NCBI RefSeq assembly: GCF_900156065.1
Contig: NZ_FTNF01000003.1
Coordinates: forward strand, 124,001-188,000
Origin: Micromonospora avicenniae
GTDB lineage: Bacteria > Actinomycetota > Actinomycetes > Mycobacteriales > Micromonosporaceae
Length of the DNA stretch: 64,000 nt
Direction: 5' to 3'
Part shown: positions 8,201-15,477 of the stretch, piece after piece
Layout of the letters: every line of letters begins with the position of its first letter
Position numbering within the stretch: position 1 is the first letter of the stretch
Program-made: the position numbers and the translations under genes
The notes under the pieces: generated by a model
The model's input: only the letters and a program-made list of their open reading frames with translations
Databases searched by the model: none
What the model was told of the DNA's origin: nothing

Positions 8201-9755
8201 CGAGCCCGCAGTCGGCGGCGCCGAGCGCCGTCCGGTCCCCGGAGACCAGCATCACCGTGGCACCGTCGCGCTGGAGCGAGCGAATCGACTCGGCCAGCCG
8301 GTCGCCCCCGGGCAGGACGGCGTCGGCGAAGCTGTACCGGTGCTCGTCGTCGCCCGCCACCACGAGCCGCAACCCCGCGTGGCGGGCAGCGGTGGGCAGC
8401 CCGTCGACGTCCGGCGCGGGTTCGGTGTCCACCCGGAGCACGGCGGCGAGGGTGCCCCCCGAGGCGAGGCCGAGCAGCCGGCCGCCTGCGGAGCGGAGCC
8501 GGGCGCTCTCCTCGGTGTCACCCGGGTCCTCGGCGTCGAGCCGGTCCAGCGGACCGAACTGCCAGCCGTCGGCCTCGTGCCGCCGCCCCGGATCAGCCGG
8601 GTCGAAGAGCGCGAACGCCCGCTCGGCCACCTGTTCGGTGTCCGCGCCGGGCAGCGGGGCCAGGTCGGCCAGGACGCCGCGGTCGGAGCCGAGCACCGTC
8701 GAGTCCAGCACGAGAGTGTCGATCCGGTCGAGTTCCCGCAGCACACTCCGGTCCATCGCGATCACACCCCGACGGGCCAGGATCCGGCCCAGCTGGGCGC
8801 CGTACCCCTCACGACCGCTCCCGGGCGCCTTCGGCAGCGCGGAGAGCCCGAGCGCCGTAGCCCGCTTCCGGCCGACGACCGGGGCAGCGGCCAAGGCTGC
8901 CGTCGCGCCAGCCGTCAGCATCCGGATGGCGTACCGCTCCAGCGGGCTGTCCGGCTTCGGCCGAGGTCGTTCGGCGACCGGCCACCGGGCGACGGCTCGT
9001 TCCGGATCGCCGGTCAGTCGAGGTTCGGCCTTCTCCCAGACGCTCAGTTGGGCGCGGTCCTCACCCCACTGCGCGATCCGCTGAGCGCCGTCGAGCACTA
9101 TTCCGGCCCAGCCGCCGGTGAGGCCCTGCACCACCGCCTCGGCGAGCGGGAAGATCAGGTCCGCCCGGGGATCGGCGCGCAGGCCACGGCCGGCCAGAGC
9201 GTGCAGTCGCGGATGCAGGTCCACCGCGCCGAGTAGACCGGCCACCTCGCCCGGCACCGGCGTGAACGGCAGGATACGGGTGGCCGCGGAGATGGTCAGG
9301 CCCAGCGCGTCGGAGGCGAGCGCGCCGAGCGTACGCGGAGTGCGTGGTCCCTCCTCGGGCGGATGCGGCGGCGGCACTTCCGCGTCCGGCTCGTACGGAC
9401 AGGCGCGTTCCGCTCGGGCGATCGTGGCGATCAGGTCGCGCAGCTTCGGTTCGGGCGACTCGACGGCCACCACCACCCGCCCGGACGGCGCGTTCACCCT
9501 GGCCCAGGCCACTCCGGGCATCCGTTCCAGCGCCGACTCGACCTGTCGGGCGAGGGCATCACCGCCGTCCTGGCAGACGCCGTGCACCTCGATGTGGTGT
9601 CGGCCCGGCCGGGACCACACCCGCCTGCTGCTCAGGCCGACCATCCGGGCCAACCGCGAGGCCGCGGAACCTACGGTCCGCGACGCCTCGCCGACGAGCT
9701 TCGGCACAGCGGCCGGCGCTAAGAGGCGTGCGGCGGCGTGGCCTGGCGGCTTCAT
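5256..9755 (-). CDS. CtpI-like cation-transporting P-type ATPase, 1499 aa
   Basis: This very long P-type ATPase resembles mycobacterial CtpI in size and layout. The N-terminal ~150 residues carry an HMA-like fold (HHIEVHGV...) but no CxxC metal site. Residues ~290-600 look like a degenerate first ATPase half, where the phosphorylation loop reads VLDSTVLG (about 348) and the hinge reads ADCGLGMYG (about 514). The active half follows: TGES (about 778), PEGLP (about 896), DKTGTLTE (about 938) and MTGDGAND (about 1213), then C-terminal membrane helices. The membrane PEGL motif replaces the CPC of copper pumps, so the ion is uncertain. The start codon at 9755 has a weak ribosome site. A CsoR-type palindrome lies 119 bp upstream. 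Confidence 0.85.
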   Translation of the reverse strand: MKPPGHAAARLLAPAAVPKLVGEASRTVGSAASRLARMVGLSSRRVWSRPGRHHIEVHGVCQDGGDALARQVESALERMPGVAWARVNAPSGRVVVAVESPEPKLRDLIATIARAERACPYEPDAEVPPPHPPEEGPRTPRTLGALASDALGLTISAATRILPFTPVPGEVAGLLGAVDLHPRLHALAGRGLRADPRADLIFPLAEAVVQGLTGGWAGIVLDGAQRIAQWGEDRAQLSVWEKAEPRLTGDPERAVARWPVAERPRPKPDSPLERYAIRMLTAGATAALAAAPVVGRKRATALGLSALPKAPGSGREGYGAQLGRILARRGVIAMDRSVLRELDRIDTLVLDSTVLGSDRGVLADLAPLPGADTEQVAERAFALFDPADPGRRHEADGWQFGPLDRLDAEDPGDTEESARLRSAGGRLLGLASGGTLAAVLRVDTEPAPDVDGLPTAARHAGLRLVVAGDDEHRYSFADAVLPGGDRLAESIRSLQRDGATVMLVSGDRTALGAADCGLGMYGPDDLPPWGAHLLVGTDLRVAALLIEAAGMARRMTRQNIRLAMAGTGLAALNAFTAPPQQLPSRSLLAVNGAAALAFGNGMWRAGRLRLPDDSPTPTAPAWHLMPVGTVLDRLGTTPDGLTTAEAEQRRGGGGGGDAPGTGGLLRAFVDELSNPLTPVLAAGAVLSASFGSLVDAALVGGVVGGSALIGAVHQRNTERSLAELLSRSAVTGRVRRDGTDHVVAADALVPGDVIRLEPGDAVPADCRVIEAVGLETDESSLTGESLPVAKSPQPVVAAAVADRHSMVYEGTTIAAGHGTAVVVATGADTEAGRSLALARQAPPSGGVEARLGRLTRAAIPLAAGSAVAVAGAGLLRGVPLAQTAATAANLAVASVPEGLPFLVSAAQLAAARRLAEHGALVRNPRTIEALGRVDVLCFDKTGTLTEGQLMLAGIGDGNAGRYAPLDRLDDRLRLTLGAALRATPGADDPEELTHQTDRAVRHGAEAGGVVEQTGANGWRAVGGLPFEPSRGYHATIGDSDHGLLLSVKGAPESVLPRCASRRIDGREEPLDDAGRAELHRLLADRAGAGHRILAVAECPVTDRTVTDEQVRDLSFVGFLALADGVRKSAAPAVRRIRQAGVHTIMITGDHPATAEAIAATITEHDEQRVVTATELDQLDDEGLADRLAHTDVVARCTPAHKVRIIQALQKCGRTVAMTGDGANDAPAIRLADVGIALGQRGTPAARAAADLVVTDDRLETIIATLVEGRAMWSSVRHALSILVGGNLGEIAFSVLSAAATGQSAINGRQLLLVNLLTDLAPALAIAVRPPAADRTDSLLREGPDTSLGETLNREIGLRAAATTLGATAGWTLARYTPGGPARSGTVALVSLVGTQLGQTVLAGGTSPAVLASTAVSLGTLVAVVQTPGLSQFFGCTPLGPVAWSIAAGSAFGATFANGALSRLVERLPQVKGPDDAERPEPEQSGAGSQAGRPADAPKG

Positions 9756-9873
9756 CGAGGCGTACGGCCGGACTGGTGCCGGCGTGACTCCCCTGCGCAG
9801 CTGTCCCTGCCGTACGACATCTCGCCTCCCACGCGTCGCTTCCGGCGGCCTGGCTTCCCGGCGTGCCGTCCGT

Positions 9874-9896
9874 TATGCCCCCTGAGCGGGGGTATT
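9874..9896. promoter_or_regulatory. CsoR/FrmR-type palindrome between divergent genes
   Basis: The sequence reads TAT G CCCCC TGAGC GGGGG TATT, a near-perfect inverted repeat with AT flanks. It has the G/C-tract form recognised by CsoR, RcnR, CstR and FrmR repressors. It lies between the start of the P-type ATPase (minus, 9755) and a small membrane protein (plus, 9972). Regulation of either gene by such a repressor is inferred; no csoR gene is present in the window. Confidence 0.5.
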
Positions 9897-9971
9897 TTCC
9901 GCTGGCGACGGTGCATGGAAGGCATCGCCGGTGGAAAACAGACGGCGGCAGGAGTCAACGGGGAGGCCGGA

Positions 9972-10232
9972 ATGAGCACACTGACCCGACATCTGAACGG
10001 GGCCTGCGAGACGGTGCAGAGCTACAAGCGGCGGGTGCAGGTGCCGCTGCTGGGTGAGGTGGCGGTCCCGCCCGCCGACAAGATCGCCTACTACGGGGGG
10101 CTCGGTGTGCTGGCCGTGCTCCAGATCATCGAGTGGCCGGTGGCCCTGGTGATCACAGCCGGCCACCTCCTGGCCGACCAGCATCTATCGGGACTGGTGA
10201 AGGGAATCGGCGAAGCCTTGGAGACCGCCTGA
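9972..10232 (+). CDS. Small conserved membrane protein
   Basis: The 86-residue product has an N-terminal soluble part, one clear hydrophobic segment (IAYYGGLGVLAVLQIIEWPV, about residues 38-57) continuing into a second (VALVITAGHLLA), and a short tail. The ATG at 9972 follows GGGAGGCC, a good ribosome site. Longer in-frame extensions upstream run through the operator region and are not supported. It is divergent from the CtpI-like ATPase and shares its control region, so a linked role is possible. No family name is recognised. Confidence 0.7.
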   Translation: MSTLTRHLNGACETVQSYKRRVQVPLLGEVAVPPADKIAYYGGLGVLAVLQIIEWPVALVITAGHLLADQHLSGLVKGIGEALETA

Positions 10233-10254
10233 CCCGCGACCGGTCACCCGTGGG

Positions 10255-10285
10255 TTGACCTCAATCCGGGTTGAGGTCGCAGGCT
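10255..10285 (+). promoter_or_regulatory. MerR/SoxR-type promoter upstream of MFS gene
   Basis: The -35 TTGACC (10255-10260) and -10 CAGGCT (10280-10285) are separated by 19 bp, the overlong spacer of MerR-family promoters. The spacer holds the dyad ACCTCAA TCCGGG TTGAGGT (10258-10277), close to the SoxR box. Activation of the downstream efflux gene by a SoxR- or MerR-like sensor is the natural reading. The regulator gene is not next to it. Confidence 0.65.
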
Positions 10286-10291
10286 GAGCGC

Positions 10292-10336
10292 ATGTCGATC
10301 GAAGCGCTCGGGCTCGACCCTGCGGGGCGGAAGTGA
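10292..10336 (+). CDS. Possible leaderless 14-codon leader peptide
   Basis: An ATG seven bases after the -10 box opens a 14-codon frame (MSIEALGLDPAGRK). Its TGA (10334-10336) overlaps the GTG start of the MFS gene (10333-10335). The transcript would be nearly leaderless at this ATG. It may couple translation to the pump gene, or it may be chance; there is no direct evidence of expression. Confidence 0.3.
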   Translation: MSIEALGLDPAGRK

Positions 10337-11703
10337 CCGCCACCCTCGCGCCGGCACCGGGACTGTTCGCCCCCCGGCTGCGCGCGATGACGGTGGGCAG
10401 CGTCGCGCTCATCTCGCTGCTCGCGTTCGAGGCGTTGGCGGTCGGCACGGCGATGCCGACGGTCGCCCGCAACCTGGACGGGCTCGCCCTGTACGGGTTG
10501 GCCTTCGGCGGCCCGTTCGCCACGGGCGTGCTCGCCATGGTGCTCTCCGGCATCTGGTGCGACACGCGCGGACCGGGCTCACCGATGTGGCACGGGCTGC
10601 TCTGGTTCGGGGCGGGGCTGGTGGTCGCCGGCACCGCGTCGACGATGGAAGTGCTGGTCGTCGGTCGGGTGGTGCAGGGGTTCGGCTCCGGGTTGCTCTC
10701 GGTGGCGCTGTACGTGATCGTGGGCCAGGCGTACCCGGATGAGCTGCACCGGCGGATCTTCGCGGCGTTCGCCGCCGCGTGGGTCGTGCCGTCGCTGGTC
10801 GGGCCGGCGGTGGCGGGGCTGGTCGTGGAGCATCTGCACTGGCGCTTCGTCTTCCTTGCGGTGCCGGCGGTGGCCGTGCCGGCGGCGTTGCTCATGCGCC
10901 CCGGTCTGCGGTCGGTCGCGGCGACGGCGGTGACCCGCCCTTCGGTGGGCGCGGTGGCCCGGATCGGCTGGGCGTGTGGGGCGGGGGTGAGCGCCGCACT
11001 GTTGCACATCGGGGGCCAGCAGCACGGCGCGTCCGCTCTGGCGCTCTCGGCGGTCGCGACCGGTGGCCTGCTGTTCTGCGCGCCGCGCCTACTGCCGCCG
11101 GGGTCGCTGCGGGCCGCCCGGGGACTGCCCGCCGTGATCGGGCTGCGCGGGCTCGCCTCGGCGGCGTTCGTCGGCGCCGAGGTGGTCATCCCGCTGATGC
11201 TCTCCCGGGAACGTGGCCTTTCGCCGACGGCGGCGGGGCTGGTGCTGACGACTGGTGCGTTGTTCTGGTCCGCGGGCTCCTGGATACAGGGGCGCATGCG
11301 GGTACCGGCCTCCCGGGCCAGCCTTCCCCGGGCCGGGCTGGCCTGCGTGACCGCCGGCATCGGCACGGTGGCGCTCACGCTCCTGCCCGGCACGCCGGTC
11401 GCCGTGGCCGTCCTCGGCTGGGCCGTCGCCGGGCTGGGCATGGGACTGCTCTACCCGTCGCTGTCCGCTCTCACCCTGGAGCTCTCCGCGCCCGGAGAGC
11501 AGGGCCGCAGCAGCTCGTCGCTGCAACTGTGCGACTCGCTCGGCGCGGCGACCGTGCTGGCGCTGACCGGTGCCGTGCTCGCCAGTGGCTCGGCCCCCGC
11601 TTCGGGCAGCTTCCTGGTCGCCCTCGCGATCTCGACCGCCCTGGCCCTGAGCGGCACCCTCCTCGCCACCCGGGTGACCCCCACCCCCAGCTCGCCCCGT
11701 TGA
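10333..11703 (+). CDS. MFS efflux transporter
   Basis: This 456-residue major facilitator has about 12-14 hydrophobic segments. The first runs from SVALISLLAFEALAVGTAMP, the opening typical of DHA2-like drug exporters, where the proline in TAMPTVARNL is conserved. The loop between helices 2 and 3 has the motif-A-like GIWCDTRGP. It is expected to pump small toxic compounds out by proton antiport. The GTG at 10333 overlaps the stop of a 14-codon upstream frame and lies behind a MerR/SoxR-type promoter, suggesting induction by a drug or redox-cycling compound. Substrate not determinable. Confidence 0.85.
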   Translation: MTATLAPAPGLFAPRLRAMTVGSVALISLLAFEALAVGTAMPTVARNLDGLALYGLAFGGPFATGVLAMVLSGIWCDTRGPGSPMWHGLLWFGAGLVVAGTASTMEVLVVGRVVQGFGSGLLSVALYVIVGQAYPDELHRRIFAAFAAAWVVPSLVGPAVAGLVVEHLHWRFVFLAVPAVAVPAALLMRPGLRSVAATAVTRPSVGAVARIGWACGAGVSAALLHIGGQQHGASALALSAVATGGLLFCAPRLLPPGSLRAARGLPAVIGLRGLASAAFVGAEVVIPLMLSRERGLSPTAAGLVLTTGALFWSAGSWIQGRMRVPASRASLPRAGLACVTAGIGTVALTLLPGTPVAVAVLGWAVAGLGMGLLYPSLSALTLELSAPGEQGRSSSSLQLCDSLGAATVLALTGAVLASGSAPASGSFLVALAISTALALSGTLLATRVTPTPSSPR

Positions 11704-11818
11704 CCAGAGAGTTGTCGCCGACCTGCCGGACCGCGCACCGCGACAACCTCATGATCGAGGCTCGGGGTGCAGCGATCCGGGCCCGATGCGTGGTCGGGGC
11801 CGCCAGGATGGGTGGAGG

Positions 11819-12469
11819 ATGAATTTCCTGACCGTCCTGCCGCTGGCCGTGGTGATGGTCGCCGGGACGCAGTTCGTCGCGGCGGTGCTGCTTCCCTCGG
11901 CCGATCGCCCGCGCGCCGCGCTACTCGGATACCTGGCTGGTGTGGGCGCTGTGGTCACCGCCGGGGTGACGGTGAGTTGGCTGGTCACCAGGGCGGTGCG
12001 CGGATTCGCCGATCGGGCGGAGACCGACGTCGGCCACCTGGAGCGCACCGCCCATCGGATCGACTGGGCGGTGCTGGTGCTGCTGGCCGTGCTCGCGGTG
12101 GTCGTCTACCTGCGCCGCCACCGGACCGGCACGCCACGCTGGTTGACCATCCTCCAAGAGGCCGGGCCGGGCAGGGCCGCCCGGCTCGGCGCGGTCTTCG
12201 TCGCCACCTCGCCGTCGGACGACCTGACCATGGCGGCCGTCGGCGCGAGCGTCGCCCGGCACGACCTGTCGTGGTGGCACCTGCTCCCGTTCGTCGCGCT
12301 GACGGTCGGGCAGCTGGCCCTGCCGCTGCTGGCCCTGCTGCTGGCCGGTCGGCGGGCCGCCACGGCGTTGCCCCGCATCCGCGTCTGGTCCGACCGGAAC
12401 TCCTGGGTGATCAGCGAGATCGTGATCGTGTTCTACGTGCTGGTGACGGTGCTCGACCTGTTGAGCTGA
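11819..12469 (+). CDS. GAP family (Sap/SfLAP-like) membrane protein
   Basis: The 216-residue protein has about six hydrophobic segments (starting NFLTVLPLAVVMVAGTQFVA) and a conserved middle reading FVATSPSDDLTMAAVG. This is the form of GAP family proteins (PF11139 group), of which the mycobacterial Sap/Gap proteins act in glycopeptidolipid export. The start at 11819 is chosen because GGTGGAGG lies just upstream. An in-frame extension to 11786 lacks such a site. It precedes a reductase gene by 41 bp on the same strand, so co-transcription is likely. Its role here is unknown. Confidence 0.7.
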   Translation: MNFLTVLPLAVVMVAGTQFVAAVLLPSADRPRAALLGYLAGVGAVVTAGVTVSWLVTRAVRGFADRAETDVGHLERTAHRIDWAVLVLLAVLAVVVYLRRHRTGTPRWLTILQEAGPGRAARLGAVFVATSPSDDLTMAAVGASVARHDLSWWHLLPFVALTVGQLALPLLALLLAGRRAATALPRIRVWSDRNSWVISEIVIVFYVLVTVLDLLS

Positions 12470-12510
12470 GACTGCCCGGTGAGAACGGGACGAGGAACGA
12501 GGAGGACCAG

Positions 12511-13296
12511 GTGAGGGTGCTGGTCACCGGGGCGGCAGGCCGCCTCGGATCGATGGTGCTGCCGCGGCTGCTCGACGACGGCTTCACCGTACGGGCGACG
12601 AACCGGAGACCCCGCATCGATTCCAGGCTGGAGTGGGCGGTGGCCGACCTGGCGACCGGGGCCGGGCTGACGGAGGCGGTGTCCGGGGTGGACGCCGTGC
12701 TGCACCTGGCCACCATGCCCAACCCGGCACGGCGCACCTACCAGGTCGACGTGCTCGGCACCCGCGAGTTGGTGGTCGCTGCCGGACGGGCCGGGGTCCG
12801 CCACCTGGTGTACGTCTCCATCGTCGGCGTGGACCGGGTGCCCATCCCGTACTACCGGCACAAGCTCGCCGCCGAGCAGGTGGTCGCGGCGGGCCCGGTG
12901 CCCTGGTCGTTGCTGCGGGCCACGCAGTTCCCCGGGTTCCTCGACGAACTGCTCCAGGCCGCCAGCCGGTTCGGCCCGACGATCGGTGATCCGGCCGTCC
13001 TCGCCCAACCGGTGGACCCGGGCGAGGTCGCCGCCCGGCTCGCGGCCCGGCTCACCGCAGGGCCGCTCGGAGGCATCGAGGAGTACGGCGGGCCCGAGGT
13101 GCTCCGCTTCGACGAAGCGGTACACGCCTGGCGGGCTGCCCGGCGCTCGCGCCGGCCGCTGCTGCCGGTACGCGTACCGGGGCGGACCGGTCGAGCGATA
13201 CGTGACGGCGGGCTCGTCACCGCGGCCCTGCCCCGGGGCACCCGGACGTGGAGCGATTACCTCGCGGACACGTACGGGGGAACGGGGCGGAGATGA
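12511..13296 (+). CDS. NAD(P)-binding epimerase / NmrA-like reductase
   Basis: The 261-residue Rossmann protein starts VRVLVTGAAGRLGSMVLPRL, with GxxGxxG (residues 7-13) at the dinucleotide site. It continues with VDAVLHLA and VYVSIVGVDRVPIPYYRHKL, where the YxxxK pair is atypically placed as YYRHK, as in NmrA-like and atypical SDR proteins. It probably acts on quinones, sugars or other small carbonyl substrates. The GTG at 12511 follows GAGGA. Longer frames upstream overlap the GAP family gene and are out of register with any ribosome site. Confidence 0.8.
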   Translation: MRVLVTGAAGRLGSMVLPRLLDDGFTVRATNRRPRIDSRLEWAVADLATGAGLTEAVSGVDAVLHLATMPNPARRTYQVDVLGTRELVVAAGRAGVRHLVYVSIVGVDRVPIPYYRHKLAAEQVVAAGPVPWSLLRATQFPGFLDELLQAASRFGPTIGDPAVLAQPVDPGEVAARLAARLTAGPLGGIEEYGGPEVLRFDEAVHAWRAARRSRRPLLPVRVPGRTGRAIRDGGLVTAALPRGTRTWSDYLADTYGGTGRR

Positions 13297-13333
13297 GAAG
13301 GTGTCTGGTTCACGTTCGACCTAGCGTGACCAC

Positions 13334-13528
13334 ATGTTCGCTGTCTTGGTCGCTGTCATCCTTTACTGCTTCGGTTTCGTCTTCCTCTACGGTGTGATCC
13401 GGCTCGCCGTACGCCAGGCGTTGGAAGACCTCGAGGTCCGCCGTGCCCAGGCGCTGCGGGCGGAGGAGCTCGCGGCCCACCGGGACCGCACGTTCCTCAA
13501 GGAGAACGCCTTCCTCGCCGGCGGCTGA
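13334..13528 (+). CDS. Small single-pass membrane protein
   Basis: A 64-residue protein with one N-terminal hydrophobic segment (VLVAVILYCFGFVFLYGVI, about residues 4-22). A charged helical tail rich in Arg, Glu and Ala (residues 27-55) looks amphipathic or coiled-coil prone. No family is recognised. Codon third positions are almost all G/C, as expected for a real gene here. It stands alone between the reductase and the deacylase genes. Confidence 0.6.
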   Translation: MFAVLVAVILYCFGFVFLYGVIRLAVRQALEDLEVRRAQALRAEELAAHRDRTFLKENAFLAGG

Positions 13529-13598
13529 GTGGCACCGCGGCGGGCAGTAGCCGGCGACCGGCTGGCCGCCTCGGTCCGGTGGTGGAAGGATCACACCC

Positions 13599-14150
13599 GT
13601 GATGGGGACGCTGAAGACCGAACCGGCCCGGACCCGCCCCGACCTGCTTGCCCCGCCGGTCGCCGCGGCGCTCGCGGAGTGGCCTGCCGACGCGCCGGTG
13701 GACGTTGACGAGGTGCTGGTCGCGCCGATCGACGCCGAACTCGCCGACACCGCCGCGTTCTGTGCGGCGTACGACGTGGGGCTGGACGTCTCGGCCAACT
13801 GCGTGGTGGTGGCCGGTAAACGGGAGGGCGTGGTCCGCTACGCGGCCTGCATCATCCTCGCCACCACTCGGGCGGACGTGAACGGGGTTGCCCGGCGCGC
13901 TCTCGACGTGCGCAAGGCGAGCTTCGCGTCGATGGCGGACGCGGTCGAGTTGACCGGCATGGAGTACGGCGGGATCACCCCGATCGGCCTGCCGGCCGCG
14001 TGGCCGATCCTCGTCGACTCCCGGGTGATCGCCACGCCGCACGTCATCATCGGCTCCGGCGTACGGCACAGCAAGATCGCGCTGCCTGGTCCGGCGCTCG
14101 GCGCGCTGCCCAACGCACGAGTGGTCGAGGATCTGGCGCGGCCCGCCTGA
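13599..14150 (+). CDS. YbaK/EbsC-type aminoacyl-tRNA deacylase
   Basis: This 183-residue protein carries a YbaK/ProX-type fold. It has a hydrophobic VSANCVVVAGKREG strand, then KASFASMADAVELTGMEYGGITPIGLP, where the GxxxGxxxP(I/V)G loop is diagnostic, and finally a VIIGSGVRHSKIALPG loop. Free-standing members hydrolyse mischarged tRNAs such as Cys-tRNA(Pro) or Ala-tRNA(Pro). That fits the nearby prolyl-tRNA synthetase gene, though proS already has its own editing domain. The GTG at 13599 or the ATG three bases later follows GGAAGGA. Substrate specificity is not readable. Confidence 0.8.
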   Translation: MMGTLKTEPARTRPDLLAPPVAAALAEWPADAPVDVDEVLVAPIDAELADTAAFCAAYDVGLDVSANCVVVAGKREGVVRYAACIILATTRADVNGVARRALDVRKASFASMADAVELTGMEYGGITPIGLPAAWPILVDSRVIATPHVIIGSGVRHSKIALPGPALGALPNARVVEDLARPA

Positions 14151-14260
14151 CCGGCACCCGCTCCGGTTCGCCCGCCCGGCTGGTCGGCCGGCCGGGCGGA
14201 CCGCCCGGCATCCGGCCCGGCTGGTCGGCGTTCGAACCGTGGGCTCATCGACGTCGATGC

Positions 14261-14276
14261 CGTTGCACGTGAAACA
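14261..14276. promoter_or_regulatory. Degenerate parS-like site
   Basis: CGTTGCACGTGAAACA matches the ParB-binding parS consensus TGTTTCACGTGAAACA at 14 of 16 positions (differences at positions 1 and 5). It is intergenic, and the window is close to the replication origin, where parS sites cluster. It could be a real low-affinity site or a chance match. Confidence 0.4.
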
Positions 14277-14338
14277 TCAAGGGTGTCGATGCCTGCCGGT
14301 GGCGCGAGCCGGCTTCTCTGGCCGCGGGTGGCGTAGGC

Positions 14339-14974
14339 TCAGTCCTTGCCCGACTCGAGGCGTTCGACCTCGGCCAGCGCGGCGAGCAGCGTCTGCGGCT
14401 CCTGAGCGCCGCTGATCCCGTACTTGCCGGCGAGCACGAACGTCGGCACGCTGCTGATGCCGAGATCCCGAGCCTTGGCCAGCTCGGCAGCGACCGCCTT
14501 GGTGCCCTCGTCCGAGTCGAGGTACCGGCGCGCGTCGGCGCCGTCCAGCCCGACCTGCACGGCGAGGTCGGTGAGCGCGTCCCGCGAGCCGATGTCGATC
14601 CCGCGGACGAAGTGCGCCTGGTAGAGCGCCTCCACCATCTCGGCGGCGCGGCCGCGCTCGGTGGCGTACGCGACGAGCCGGTGGGCGTCGAAGGTGTTCG
14701 CGGCGATCGCCCGGTCGTAGTCGAGCCGCAGCCCGGCCCCGGCCGCCGCCTCGGTGACCCGCGCGACCATCTGCCGGGCGTTGGCCGTGCCGCCGAACTT
14801 GGCGCCGAGCGCCTCGACCACGGGCACCGGCTCGGGTACCGGCGACGGATCCAGCTGGAACGGCCGGTAGCGCACGGTCACCTCGCCGTCGTACGACGCG
14901 AGGGCCTGCTCCAGCCGGTGCTTGCCGATGTAGCACCAGGGGCACACCACATCGGCGTAGATCTCGATCTCCAT
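14339..14974 (-). CDS. DsbA family (FrnE-like) oxidoreductase
   Basis: The 211-residue protein has the thioredoxin-fold active site CPWC at residues 11-14 after MEIEIYADVV. The FrnE-type insert and the cis-proline loop SSVPTFVLAGKYGISGAQ come near the end. There is no signal peptide, so it is cytoplasmic, like the FrnE/2-hydroxychromene-isomerase-like branch. It probably handles thiol-disulfide exchange in the mycothiol-based cytosol. The ATG at 14974 is used because the extended frame has no ribosome site. It lies 20 bp after sufE on the same strand. Confidence 0.88.
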   Translation of the reverse strand: MEIEIYADVVCPWCYIGKHRLEQALASYDGEVTVRYRPFQLDPSPVPEPVPVVEALGAKFGGTANARQMVARVTEAAAGAGLRLDYDRAIAANTFDAHRLVAYATERGRAAEMVEALYQAHFVRGIDIGSRDALTDLAVQVGLDGADARRYLDSDEGTKAVAAELAKARDLGISSVPTFVLAGKYGISGAQEPQTLLAALAEVERLESGKD

Positions 14975-14994
14975 GATCGGTGGCAACTCCCAGG

Positions 14995-15423
14995 TCAGCC
15001 CAGTTGTTCCCGCACCTGGCGCTTGAGCCGCGCCAGGATCGCCGTGCCGCCGCGCACCCGCAGCGGGCTGATCGCCTGGGCCAGGCCCATCCGCTGGTAG
15101 AGGTCGTCCGGGACGGCGAGAACCTCGTCCGCTGTCGCCCCGGTCAGCCCTTCGGCGAGGATGCCGGCGAAGGCGCGGGTGGTGGGTGCCTCGGGCGGGC
15201 AGTCGAAGATCGTCTCCACCGTCTTCTCCGGTGTCACCCGGGCACGCAGGAAGAACGCGGTCTGACACTCCGGTACCTGCTCCATGCCCTCCCGCTCCGG
15301 CGCGTCCGGCGGGAGCTGTGGAATGACATCGGCGTACTCGAGCAGCATCTCCAGCACCACGTCGCGGGGTGCGGCGGCGAACTCGTCGACGATCTCGGCC
15401 AACCTGGCCGGCATGGCGGACAT
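14995..15423 (-). CDS. sufE: SufE-like sulfur acceptor protein
   Basis: A 142-residue SufE. The catalytic cysteine is C53 in VPECQTAFFL, equivalent to the GCQS loop that accepts persulfide sulfur from the cysteine desulfurase SufS. The C-terminal half carries the conserved MGLAQAISPLRVRGG helix-loop. The protein feeds sulfur into Fe-S cluster assembly in the cytoplasm. It is not next to suf genes; here it is followed by a DsbA-like oxidoreductase and preceded by a CBS protein, all on the minus strand. A rhodanese gene at 21.9 kb is another sulfur-handling gene in the window. Confidence 0.9.
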   Translation of the reverse strand: MSAMPARLAEIVDEFAAAPRDVVLEMLLEYADVIPQLPPDAPEREGMEQVPECQTAFFLRARVTPEKTVETIFDCPPEAPTTRAFAGILAEGLTGATADEVLAVPDDLYQRMGLAQAISPLRVRGGTAILARLKRQVREQLG

Positions 15424-15443
15424 GCGGTCGAGGCTACCCCGGT

Positions 15444-15477
15444 GGAGAGGGGCCCTCCGCTGTGAAGGGGGCCCTCC
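15444..15477. terminator. Paired GGGGCCCTCC elements after the CBS gene
   Basis: Two near-copies of a G/C-rich block (GGAGAGGGGCCCTCC and GAAGGGGGCCCTCC) are separated by five bases and could pair with a bulge. The same GGGGCCCTCC core forms the right arm of the terminator at 54797-54830. The position just after the CBS gene stop (minus strand) suits a terminator or a small extragenic repeat family. Confidence 0.4.

Noticed and set aside
15444..15477. A mobile repeat (REP) rather than a terminator
   Set aside because: The GGGGCCCTCC core is too short and common in G+C-rich DNA to claim a mobile family from two places in this window.
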